Part shown: positions 1-6,361 of the stretch, piece after piece | How the letters are laid out: each line of letters starts with the position of its first letter | Numbering within the stretch: position 1 is the stretch's first letter | Assembly (NCBI RefSeq): GCF_029933015.1 | Contig: NZ_JAOZOZ010000055.1 | Location: forward strand, 1 to 10,671 | Length of the DNA: 10,671 bases | DNA from: Hydrogenimonas sp. | GTDB taxonomy: Bacteria > Campylobacterota > Campylobacteria > Campylobacterales > Hydrogenimonadaceae | Direction: 5' to 3' | Made by a program: the position numbers and the translations under genes | The notes under the pieces: generated by a model | Told to the model about the DNA's origin: nothing | What the model saw: only the letters and a program-made list of their open reading frames with translations | Databases searched by the model: none

Positions 1-5
1 CTATA

Positions 6-941
6 TTATGACGACAATTTCCTTAGTTTACACAGAAAAAAACCGTCCATCTCTTTTGTCGGCAGGATACGCAGAGATTTCGCCACTTCCGGATCGTAAC
101 GCTTTTTCCCCCATTTCAAAAGGCCCGGACGGGTGTTTTCGATGGGAAGGTCGATACGCTCCACCCGAAGCTCGGGATGTTTTTTGAGGGCTTTGTCGAC
201 GATCGCTTCGTTCTCTTCGGGGGCGAAGGAGCAGGTGGCGTAGAGAAGCAGGCCGCCGGGTTTGAGGCTTCTGACGGCCGATTCCATCAGCCTCTGCTGG
301 AGTTTGGCCATCTCTTTGATCTTCCTTTCGCTCCAGTAGGCGGTGGTTTTGGCGTCCCACGCCTTGAATTTGGCCTCGGTGGAGCAGGGGGCGTCGAGCA
401 TGACCCGATCGAACATCGCCGGGCATTTGGCCCCCACGCTCCTCCCGTCGGTCATGTAGTGGTGTGCGATCGTGACGCCGCCTCTTTCGAGGTTCGCTTT
501 GAGGCGGAAGAAGCGGTCTTTGCCGGGTTCGACGACCGAGAGCCACCCTTCGTTTTCCATCTGTGCCGCCATCATCAGCGATTTGCCTCCGGGCGCGGCG
601 GTGAGGTCGAGCACCGTTTCGCCGGGCTGCGGGTCGAGAGCCAGAGGAGCCAGCATGGAGCTGAGGCTCTGGATGTAGATCTCTCCCTTTTCGAAAAGCG
701 GCGAGCGGGTCAGGGCGTCGCGCTGCTGTGCCGGGACCGTGAAGGCGTAGGGGTACCAGGGGACGGCAGAGGGGGTGAAGCCGGCCGCTTTCAGTTTTTC
801 GACGGCGTCGCCCGCTTCGGTTTTGAGCGGATTGACGCGGAAAGAGACCGGTTTGGGGGTTTCGAACGTGGCCAGAAGTTCGTCGGCGATGTCGGGATAG
901 ACGGCGCGAAACCGCTCGACGAAGGCGTCGGGAAGCGCCAT
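6..941 (-). CDS. RsmB/NOP-family RNA (cytosine-5) methyltransferase
   Basis: SAM-dependent m5C methyltransferase of the Nol1/Nop2/Sun (RsmB/RsmF) family, most likely acting on rRNA. In the 311-aa product I see RVNPLK at 35-40, the pre-motif I stretch with LFEKGEIYIQ at 82-91, SAM-binding motif I LDLTAAPGGK at 111-120, motif IV DAPCS at 183-187 (Cys186, product release) and motif VI ATCS at 235-238 (Cys237, nucleophile). Both family cysteines are present, so it should be active. It is a short form without the N-terminal NusB-like domain of RsmB, so the exact target base cannot be assigned. I chose the ATG at 941, one base after the pgpA stop; a GTG at 956 would add five residues and overlap pgpA by 14 bp. 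There is no strong Shine-Dalgarno sequence, consistent with coupling to pgpA. The gene ends with TAA near the window edge. Confidence 0.92.
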   Translation of the reverse strand: MALPDAFVERFRAVYPDIADELLATFETPKPVSFRVNPLKTEAGDAVEKLKAAGFTPSAVPWYPYAFTVPAQQRDALTRSPLFEKGEIYIQSLSSMLAPLALDPQPGETVLDLTAAPGGKSLMMAAQMENEGWLSVVEPGKDRFFRLKANLERGGVTIAHHYMTDGRSVGAKCPAMFDRVMLDAPCSTEAKFKAWDAKTTAYWSERKIKEMAKLQQRLMESAVRSLKPGGLLLYATCSFAPEENEAIVDKALKKHPELRVERIDLPIENTRPGLLKWGKKRYDPEVAKSLRILPTKEMDGFFLCKLRKLSS

Positions 942-942
942 C

Positions 943-1416
943 TCAGAAGCCCACACCCAGGCGTGAGAGCCCCTGCAGCACCAGGGCGCTCGAGAGCCCG
1001 GCGGCGGCCCCCGCGATCATGTCGTCGCCCATGACGCCCCATCCTCCCGGCGCGTCCCGGTCGATCCGACCGATGATCGAAGGTTTCCAGATGTCATAAA
1101 GCCTGAAAAAGAGAAAGCTCAGCACCGCCGCGGGCAGCGCCGCCCCGCTGATGCAGAGCGCCAGCCACATCCCGGCTATCTCGTCGACGACGATGCGGCT
1201 GTCGTCGTGGATCCCTGTGCGCGCCTCGTAGACGTCGGTGGCCCGCACGCCGAAGAGAAAGATGAGAATCGTCAGCAGAAAGAGGGTTTCCACCGGAAAA
1301 TAGGCCAAAATCGCGATACCCAGCACGAGCCCCACGACAGAACCCCACGTCCCCGGCGCTTTGGGAAGCAGGCCGCTGCCCAGCCCGGCGAGAAAGAGCT
1401 TTTCCTGAAAATTCAT
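943..1416 (-). CDS. pgpA: Phosphatidylglycerophosphatase A
   Basis: Inner-membrane lipid phosphatase that removes phosphate from phosphatidylglycerophosphate to give phosphatidylglycerol. The 157-aa protein has the PgpA signatures in order: GSGLLPKAPGTWGS at 13-26, DDSRIVVDEIAGMW at 71-84 and RIDRDAPGGWGVMGDDMIAG at 117-136, whose acidic residues fit the metal-dependent active site. Hydrophobic stretches near 28-56, 83-105 and 132-150 are membrane segments. Length matches the family. The ATG at 1416 has a strong GGAGG at 1424-1428, seven bases upstream. It follows the sat-family gene on the same strand, from which it is separated by the 126-bp inverted-repeat element, and lies one base before the methyltransferase start. 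I see no clear promoter of its own, so transcription could come from upstream through the repeat. Confidence 0.95.
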   Translation of the reverse strand: MNFQEKLFLAGLGSGLLPKAPGTWGSVVGLVLGIAILAYFPVETLFLLTILIFLFGVRATDVYEARTGIHDDSRIVVDEIAGMWLALCISGAALPAAVLSFLFFRLYDIWKPSIIGRIDRDAPGGWGVMGDDMIAGAAAGLSSALVLQGLSRLGVGF

Positions 1417-1435
1417 CGTAAAACCTCCAATTTTT

Positions 1436-1561
1436 AGTGAAAAACTAAAAGTGAAAAGTGAAAAATTCAGGAAGGTCGCTTGCGCTCCCTTCTATTCAAA
1501 AGATGAAAGTGTGCAAAGCACGCATCCTCAACTTTTAGTTTTTCGTTTTTAACTTTTCACT
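1436..1561. repeat. 126-bp imperfect inverted repeat with heptad-built arms
   Basis: The gap between the sat-family gene and pgpA is almost filled by an inverted repeat. The outer arms (1436-1472 and 1525-1561, 37 bp each) match at 28 of 37 positions without gaps. Each arm is a run of 7-bp units of the form GT or AC, then G or T, then AAAA. Left arm units are GTGAAAA, ACTAAAA, GTGAAAA, GTGAAAA; right arm units read inward are GTGAAAA, GTTAAAA, ACGAAAA, ACTAAAA. Inside lie weaker similarity (about 20 bp per side, needing gaps) and a local perfect-to-wobble hairpin at 1509-1523 with loop AAA. The outermost right base falls in the stop codon at 1561-1563. I see no flanking target-site duplication. 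A terminator, REP-like or MITE-like role is inference. Confidence 0.7.
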
Positions 1562-2757
1562 CACTTCAAAGAAGTCGTCTGATACAGCTTCATCAGCTTG
1601 ATATAGAAATCCTCTTCGCTCTGGCTCTCCAGCAGGCCGCTTCCCGGCATCAGGTCGTAGTAGATCTTCTCCAGGTTTTCGAAGCGGTTGGGGAAGAGGT
1701 GGGCCAGGATCATCGCGGAGATCTCCTTGCGTATCAGCACGGCCGGGGGCATCAGGCCCGCTTTGAGGAGCTCCAGGATCGAGTCGGCGTGGTAGGAGAT
1801 GTGGTGGTGCTCGCCGTGGGGGCAGGTCTTGTTGCTCACCAGGGTCATGCAGATGTCGCAGTAGGAGTACTCCGGCGCGGTCTGGATATGGATCTTGAAG
1901 CCTCTGAGATGGTCGAAGACCGACTGGATACGGTTTTTGTCGTAGAAGCTTCCCAGTCCGGCGTGGTTCTGTCCGATGACCAGCTCGTCGCATCCGAAGT
2001 TTTCGGCCACCAGCGCGTCGAGGATCACCTCGTTGTAGCCGGCGAAGATGTAGGTGTACTCCAGCGGCACGATGATGACACGGTTGGCCGGCAGGTAGTT
2101 CTTGACGAAATACTCCATCGAGCGGTGGCGCAGTTCGTAGGGGAGCGTCGTGTCCTCCTGGTAGGGTTTGAGCAGAAAGATGACCACCAGGTCGGAGCGG
2201 TCGAGCGTCGTGCGGATGAGCCGTTCGTGGGCGCGGTGGAGGGGGCGGGCGGCCATCATCAGGGCACTCGTCTGTTTGGCGCCGATGCGGTTTTTCGCCG
2301 TGGAGATCAGCTCCTTGATCTTTCTGTATTTCGGATACTCTACATGATATTTTCCGCTGACGGCGTAGTGGCCCAGACGCTTCAGCGTCGCCTGGACGCC
2401 CGGATGGGAGGGGCTCTGGGTGCCGTAGATCTCCTGCACCCGCATCTGGGGGTCGATCTCGAACACCTCTTTCGTCTCGAGCCACCCCACCGGCTCGTGG
2501 TCGACCATCAGCGTCACTCTCTCACCCGGTTCCAGGGATTTGAGTATCTCTTCGTTGCGCCGTCCTTTGGGGGCGAGAATGAAAGGAAAAGGGAAACTGT
2601 GCTTTTTGTAGCACTTCGTCCGGGTCACCTCTTCGGCGGTCTTCCTGTCCATGAGTCCGTCGACGGGTTTGAGAAGCCCCTCCTGCACGAGTGCCAGGGT
2701 CGAGAGGGCTTCCCGGTCGATGTAGAGGGTCTTGTCACTTTTTCTTGAAGATGCCAT
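1561..2757 (-). CDS. sat: Sulfate adenylyltransferase family protein (ATP sulfurylase-like) with altered active-site motifs
   Basis: Sat-family protein (398 aa). ATP sulfurylase makes adenosine 5'-phosphosulfate from ATP and sulfate, or runs in reverse. Residues 1-150 form the PUA-like N-terminal domain and 160-398 the nucleotidyltransferase domain. Seen: HRAH at 174-177 (the family HxxH), GQNHAG at 262-267, a zinc-type cluster C300-x2-C303-x8-C312-x-H314 ending in KTCPHG, and PPAVLIRKEIS at 337-347. Canonical enzymes read QxRNP just before HRAH and GRDHAG or GRNHAG later; here these are MAARP and GQNHAG, so residues expected to hold sulfate and nucleotide phosphates are replaced. Whether it is a working ATP sulfurylase is therefore open. 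ATG at 2757 with GAGG at 2765-2768, seven bases upstream. The start overlaps the regulator gene by 23 bp, and the same order occurs in C. jejuni as I recall it. Confidence 0.85.
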   Translation of the reverse strand: MASSRKSDKTLYIDREALSTLALVQEGLLKPVDGLMDRKTAEEVTRTKCYKKHSFPFPFILAPKGRRNEEILKSLEPGERVTLMVDHEPVGWLETKEVFEIDPQMRVQEIYGTQSPSHPGVQATLKRLGHYAVSGKYHVEYPKYRKIKELISTAKNRIGAKQTSALMMAARPLHRAHERLIRTTLDRSDLVVIFLLKPYQEDTTLPYELRHRSMEYFVKNYLPANRVIIVPLEYTYIFAGYNEVILDALVAENFGCDELVIGQNHAGLGSFYDKNRIQSVFDHLRGFKIHIQTAPEYSYCDICMTLVSNKTCPHGEHHHISYHADSILELLKAGLMPPAVLIRKEISAMILAHLFPNRFENLEKIYYDLMPGSGLLESQSEEDFYIKLMKLYQTTSLK

Positions 2758-3622
2758 ACTTTTTCCTCTTTTCCCAGAGCGATTTGCGTGAAATTCCCAG
2801 TTTTTTGCTCAGTTCGGTATCGGGAAATTTGCTCTGGTAGTTGTGGATGATGAACTTGACATAATCGTCGATCGTCAGGATTTCGGTGCGGTCGAAGATT
2901 TTATGCTCGCTGACCAGTTCGATGGTGTCGAGCCCCTCCTCTTCGAACTTTTCGGTGGTGGAAGCGATCACGTCCCTGCCCATGACCGCTTCGAGAAAGG
3001 CCTCTTTCTCGCTCTTTTTGAGTGTCTGAAACTCCGGCATGTAGGCGATATAGTCGGGCGGGAGGTTTTCGAGGGCCGTCAAGGAGGAGGCGTTGCTCAG
3101 AGGCAGATATTTCAGAGGCCTCTCCAGCTCTTCTGCCAGGGCGAAGGCGAAGGCGTCGGCCTGCTTCTGGTAGTTGGTCTTGACCATCAGCGGCAGCGGA
3201 TGGGCGATGGGATCGGGCAGCTGGATGTTGCCCAGTTGATGGTCGAGATACTCTTCGTAGAATTCGCACCGTTTCTGCAGCTTCTTGAAATCGTGGTAGT
3301 GGTTGATCTTGCGGATCAGCTCCTCGATCATGAAGGGTTTCTGGATATAGTCGTGGGCGCCCGCTTTGAGGGGGTCGGTCACCGTGTCGTTGCTGATATA
3401 CGAAACCATCAGCAGGATGATCTCGTCGGCGAAACTTTTGATGATCGGGTAGAAATCCTGTCCCGAAAGGTTGGTCGAGAGAAGTATGACGTCGTAGCGT
3501 GCCTTCTGCTCCAGCGCGTCGTTGACGGCCGCGTATATGTCGCACTCGTGTCCGAAGTCGATCAGTTTGCCCGCGATGCTCTGGGCCAGATAGATTTCGT
3601 CTTCCACTATCAGTATTTTCAT
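2735..3622 (-). CDS. cemR: Atypical (orphan) response regulator, HP1021/CemR-like
   Basis: DNA-binding regulator of 295 aa. Residues 1-110 are a receiver domain: acidic pair E7/D8, switch Ser74 and conserved Lys95 (IQKPF). However, the phosphoacceptor slot in DVILLSTNLSG (44-54) is Ser49, so classical phosphorylation is not expected. Residues about 140-245 are poorly conserved and may be a worn AAA+ core, with no Walker A or GAFTGA. Residues 268-291 form a Fis-type helix-turn-helix (ELSKKLGISRKSLWEKRKKYGI). The position between ispDF and sat matches C. jejuni Cj1608 (CemR) and H. pylori HP1021 as I recall them; those are atypical regulators of energy metabolism and, for HP1021, redox response and oriC. 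Only two cysteines (27, 119) are present. The ATG overlaps the ispDF stop as ATGA, with AGGATG upstream. Orthology is inferred from architecture and synteny. Confidence 0.85.
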   Translation of the reverse strand: MKILIVEDEIYLAQSIAGKLIDFGHECDIYAAVNDALEQKARYDVILLSTNLSGQDFYPIIKSFADEIILLMVSYISNDTVTDPLKAGAHDYIQKPFMIEELIRKINHYHDFKKLQKRCEFYEEYLDHQLGNIQLPDPIAHPLPLMVKTNYQKQADAFAFALAEELERPLKYLPLSNASSLTALENLPPDYIAYMPEFQTLKKSEKEAFLEAVMGRDVIASTTEKFEEEGLDTIELVSEHKIFDRTEILTIDDYVKFIIHNYQSKFPDTELSKKLGISRKSLWEKRKKYGIFKKK

Positions 3623-4773
3623 GATTCACCATCCTGTTCTGTCCAGTCGAACAATCGAAGTGTCGAGGAGGCCTCTGCGGCCACACCCTCTTTGCGCCCG
3701 ACGAAACCGAGTTTTTCTGTCGTCGTCGCCTTGACGTTCATGCGTTGGGGCGGGATACCGAGAAGTTCGGCGAGCCTGAATCGCATGGCGTCTTTGTAGG
3801 GACCGATTTTCGGGGTCTGGGCGATGACGGTCAGGTCCGCCTGCACGATCTCGAAACCGGTGTGGGTCAGCAGGTGTACGACATGCCGCAGAAGTTTCGC
3901 GCTGTCGGCTCCAGCCCAGGCCGCTTCGGTGTCGGGAAAGAGTTCGCCGATGTCTCCCATGCCGGCCGCGCCCATCAGTGCGTCGATCAGGGCGTGGATC
4001 GCCACGTCTCCGTCGGAATGGGCCTTGAAACTGTAGGGTACGTCGATGGTCACGCCGCCAAGTTTCATGGGACGATCGGGAGTTTCACGGTCGAAGGCGT
4101 GGACGTCGTAACCGGTGCCGGTGTAGCGGGCCGTCCTGTCGGGAGGTGTCAGGCATGGAAGCAGGGCGATGTCTTCGGCGAAAGTGAGCTTGTGCAAAGA
4201 GGCGTCGCCCCCGACGAATGCTACTTTTCCGCCCACCGCGTGGATCGCGCTGCTCTCGTCGGTGAATTCGATATCGCTTTTCAGGGCTTTTCTGAGAATT
4301 TCGGTGCGGCTGAGCTGGGGTGTCTGGATACGTAACAGGTGTTTGCGGTCGATGGGTTCTCCGTCGTACCAGACCGTATCGGGCACGGGGAGGGTGGGGA
4401 CGGCGCAGTCGGCCGTTTCGATGGCGGCCAGCAGCGTCTTGCAGATCGCCTTGTCGACACAGGGCCGTGCGACGTCGCTGACCAGTACCAGGGAGCTCTC
4501 CACACTCTCCAGGGCATTGACCAAAGAAGCCTGTCGGCTGGTGCCTCCGGTGACGAAACGGACCTTTTTGTCGTCGATATGCCTTTTCATATAATGAAGT
4601 TCGTCGGCGTGGCCCACCACTATCACTTTACGGAAGAGGCGCATGGCGCGGAAGGCGTCCAGGACATGAAGCCAGAGAGGATCGGTTCCGATCCTCAGCC
4701 ACTGTTTTTTGACGGGTTTTTTGAAACGGGTCGCTTCGCCCGCTGCGAGAAGGACCAGGGTTAAATCGGACAA
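3619..4773 (-). CDS. ispDF: Bifunctional IspD/IspF isoprenoid enzyme (MEP pathway)
   Basis: Fusion enzyme (384 aa) for two non-consecutive steps of the methylerythritol phosphate route: CTP:MEP cytidylyltransferase (IspD) and MECDP synthase (IspF). The IspD half, about 1-210, shows LLAAGEATRFKKPVKKQW (8-25), FVTGGTSRQASLVNAL (73-88), SDVARP (99-104) and FTDESSAIHAVGGKV (170-184). The IspF half, about 215-375, shows GYDVHAF with metal ligands Asp223 and His225, AHSDGDVAIHALIDALMGAA with His260, DIGELFPDTE and NVKATTTEKLGFVGRKEG. All expected residues are present. The start is TTG at 4773, supported by AGGAG at 4779-4783 five bases upstream. It is first in the coupled ispDF-regulator-sat operon, divergent from thiC. 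IspDF fusions are common in Campylobacterota and also known in some alphaproteobacteria. Confidence 0.96.
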   Translation of the reverse strand: MSDLTLVLLAAGEATRFKKPVKKQWLRIGTDPLWLHVLDAFRAMRLFRKVIVVGHADELHYMKRHIDDKKVRFVTGGTSRQASLVNALESVESSLVLVSDVARPCVDKAICKTLLAAIETADCAVPTLPVPDTVWYDGEPIDRKHLLRIQTPQLSRTEILRKALKSDIEFTDESSAIHAVGGKVAFVGGDASLHKLTFAEDIALLPCLTPPDRTARYTGTGYDVHAFDRETPDRPMKLGGVTIDVPYSFKAHSDGDVAIHALIDALMGAAGMGDIGELFPDTEAAWAGADSAKLLRHVVHLLTHTGFEIVQADLTVIAQTPKIGPYKDAMRFRLAELLGIPPQRMNVKATTTEKLGFVGRKEGVAAEASSTLRLFDWTEQDGES

Positions 4774-4805
4774 ATTATCTCCTAAAAAGCCTTAGGTGTT
4801 ACGAA

Positions 4806-4811
4806 AGTATA
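4806..4811 (-). promoter_or_regulatory. Predicted -10 box for the ispDF operon
   Basis: Read on the minus strand this is TATACT, preceded by TATG, about 33 bases before the TTG start of ispDF. The upstream DNA is A/T-rich with no clear -35, as usual for sigma-70 promoters in Campylobacterota. The transcript start would fall near 4799. This is a prediction from sequence only. Confidence 0.5.
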
Positions 4812-4839
4812 CATAAGAAAAGCTTGCTTTTATCTTTTT

Positions 4840-4848
4840 TGTGATAAT
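4840..4848 (+). promoter_or_regulatory. Predicted extended -10 promoter for thiC
   Basis: TGTGATAAT fits an extended -10 element (TGn plus GATAAT), preceded by a T-rich stretch. A start near 4855 would give a leader of only about 20 bases before the ATG at 4876. That is too short for a TPP riboswitch, and I see no THI-box-like structure in the gap. Confidence 0.5.
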
Positions 4849-4875
4849 TTTTGTCAGTTTTACTTGGAGGGAACC

Positions 4876-6231
4876 ATGAGACAAGACTGGGTGAAAAAGC
4901 GTGAAAACGACAAAGTCAGAACACAGATGTATTATGCCAAACAGGGGATCGTCACCGAAGAGATGGCCTATGTGGCGAAGGTCGAGAAACTCGATCCCGA
5001 GTTCGTCCGCAGCGAAGTGGCCAGAGGGCGGCTGATCATTCCCGCAAACATCAACCATGTCCATCAGAAACCGATGGCCATAGGCATGGCGGCCACCTGC
5101 AAGATCAACGCCAACATCGGCTCCTCCGCAGTCGCCAGCGACGCGGCGGGCGAAGTGGAGAAGGTGAAAGTGTGCCAGAAGTACGGTGCCGACACGATCA
5201 TGGACCTCTCCACCGGCGGAGACCTGGACGCCATCCGGCAGGAGGTGATCAAGCACGCCGACGTGCCGATCGGTACGGTGCCGATGTACCAGATCCTCCA
5301 CGACTGCAACAACAGGATCGAGGATCTCACGATCGACGCGATGCTCGACGTCATCGAGCGGCAGGCGAAACAGGGGGTGAGCTACTTCACGATTCACGCG
5401 GGTTTCCTGCTGCGGTTCATGCCGATGGTGGCAAAACGGAAGATGGGGATCGTCAGCCGCGGCGGATCGCTGATGGCGGCGTGGATGATGCACTATCATA
5501 AAGAGAACCCCTTCTACACCGCCTACGACGACATTCTCGATATCTGCCGCAAGTACGACGTGAGCCTCTCCCTGGGTGACAGCCTGCGCCCCGGGTGTCT
5601 CTACGACGCCAGCGACGACGCGCAGCTCAACGAGCTGAAGGTTCTGGGAGAACTGACACTCAGAGCGTGGGAGAAGGATGTCCAGGTAATGATCGAAGGC
5701 CCGGGCCACGTGCCGCTCAACCAGATCGAGCGCAACATGAAGCTCGAGCGGGAGTACTGCCACGAGGCCCCCTTCTACATCCTGGGGCCGCTGGTCACCG
5801 ACATCGCCGCGGGGTACGACCACATCAGCTCCGCCATCGGCGCGGCGGTGGGCGGCTGGCACGGGGCGAGCATGCTCTGCTACGTCACCCCCAAAGAGCA
5901 CCTGGGGCTTCCCAACGCGGCCGACGTGCGCGAAGGGATCATCGCCTACAAGATCGCGGCCCACGCCGCCGACATCGCCAGAGGACGCAAAGGTGCCCGC
6001 GATATCGACGACGCCATGAGCGACGCACGCTACCGATTCGACTGGAACAAGCAGTTCGAGCTGGCCCTCGACCCCGATCGGGCCCGCGAATACCACGACG
6101 AGACGTTGCCGCAGGATGTCTTCAAGGAAGCGGAGTTCTGCTCCATGTGCGGACCGAAGTTCTGCAGTTACAAAATTACACAGGATATCGTCGACGCCCA
6201 TGGCGACACGATGTCCTCCATCGGGGCGTAA
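4876..6231 (+). CDS. thiC: Phosphomethylpyrimidine synthase ThiC
   Basis: Radical-SAM enzyme that rearranges 5-aminoimidazole ribotide into HMP phosphate, the thiamine pyrimidine; cytosolic. The 451-aa product shows NANIGSSA (about 75-82), DLSTGGDLDAIR, GTVPMYQ, YFTIHAG, GIVSRGGS, LGDSLRPG, IEGPGHVP and the C-terminal [4Fe-4S] motif C422-x2-C425-x4-C430. It lacks the extra N-terminal region of the roughly 630-aa E. coli enzyme, a usual short form. I take the ATG at 4876, with GGAGG at 4866-4870 upstream; a TTG at 4864 adds four residues but lies within the Shine-Dalgarno region. No TPP riboswitch fits the short leader, so thiamine control, if any, is not evident. It is followed by a hairpin at 6231-6251 and by mrp, whose product could help supply its cluster. 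Confidence 0.97.
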   Translation: MRQDWVKKRENDKVRTQMYYAKQGIVTEEMAYVAKVEKLDPEFVRSEVARGRLIIPANINHVHQKPMAIGMAATCKINANIGSSAVASDAAGEVEKVKVCQKYGADTIMDLSTGGDLDAIRQEVIKHADVPIGTVPMYQILHDCNNRIEDLTIDAMLDVIERQAKQGVSYFTIHAGFLLRFMPMVAKRKMGIVSRGGSLMAAWMMHYHKENPFYTAYDDILDICRKYDVSLSLGDSLRPGCLYDASDDAQLNELKVLGELTLRAWEKDVQVMIEGPGHVPLNQIERNMKLEREYCHEAPFYILGPLVTDIAAGYDHISSAIGAAVGGWHGASMLCYVTPKEHLGLPNAADVREGIIAYKIAAHAADIARGRKGARDIDDAMSDARYRFDWNKQFELALDPDRAREYHDETLPQDVFKEAEFCSMCGPKFCSYKITQDIVDAHGDTMSSIGA

Positions 6232-6251
6232 AAGGCGCGTTTGGCGCCTTT
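6231..6251 (+). terminator. Hairpin at the thiC stop, probable terminator
   Basis: AAAGGCGC, loop GTTTG, GCGCCTTT: a perfect 8-bp stem that begins at the last base of the thiC stop codon. The following run is only TTT then CCCC, so as an intrinsic terminator it is weak, but its place directly after the gene supports 3'-end formation or stabilisation. Confidence 0.55.
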
Positions 6252-6256
6252 CCCCG

Positions 6257-6307
6257 TTGATCGTCTCTCCTTGTCGAAACTAATCACCGATTTTCAGAAA
6301 CGATCAA
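6257..6307. repeat. 8-bp inverted repeat upstream of mrp
   Basis: TTGATCGT at 6257-6264 and ACGATCAA at 6300-6307 are exact reverse complements, 35 bases apart. The right half ends 12 bases before the predicted mrp -10 box. It could be an operator pair or a long-loop stem; chance cannot be excluded. Confidence 0.3.
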
Positions 6308-6319
6308 GGGTGAAAGGCG

Positions 6320-6325
6320 TATATT
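6320..6325 (+). promoter_or_regulatory. Predicted -10 box for mrp
   Basis: TATATT, with no convincing -35, lies 36 bases before the ATG at 6362. The transcript would start near 6332. This gives mrp a promoter independent of thiC, in line with the hairpin after thiC. Confidence 0.45.
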
Positions 6326-6361
6326 TTGCCGATTCAAAAAACACTACAGGAGAATGAGTCA

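Noticed and set aside
1699..3799. Antisense frames of 349 and 318 codons over sat and the regulator
   Set aside because: Shadow frames with biased composition and no domains; the minus-strand genes have clear motifs, overlaps and ribosome binding sites.
4774..4875. TPP riboswitch ahead of thiC
   Set aside because: The divergent gap is 102 bases and the predicted leader about 20, with no THI-box-like sequence.
4792..6201. A 469-codon open frame antisense to thiC, longer than thiC itself
   Set aside because: The same shadow effect. It lacks known motifs, and its putative start lies inside the thiC 3' end. ThiC is certain on the plus strand.
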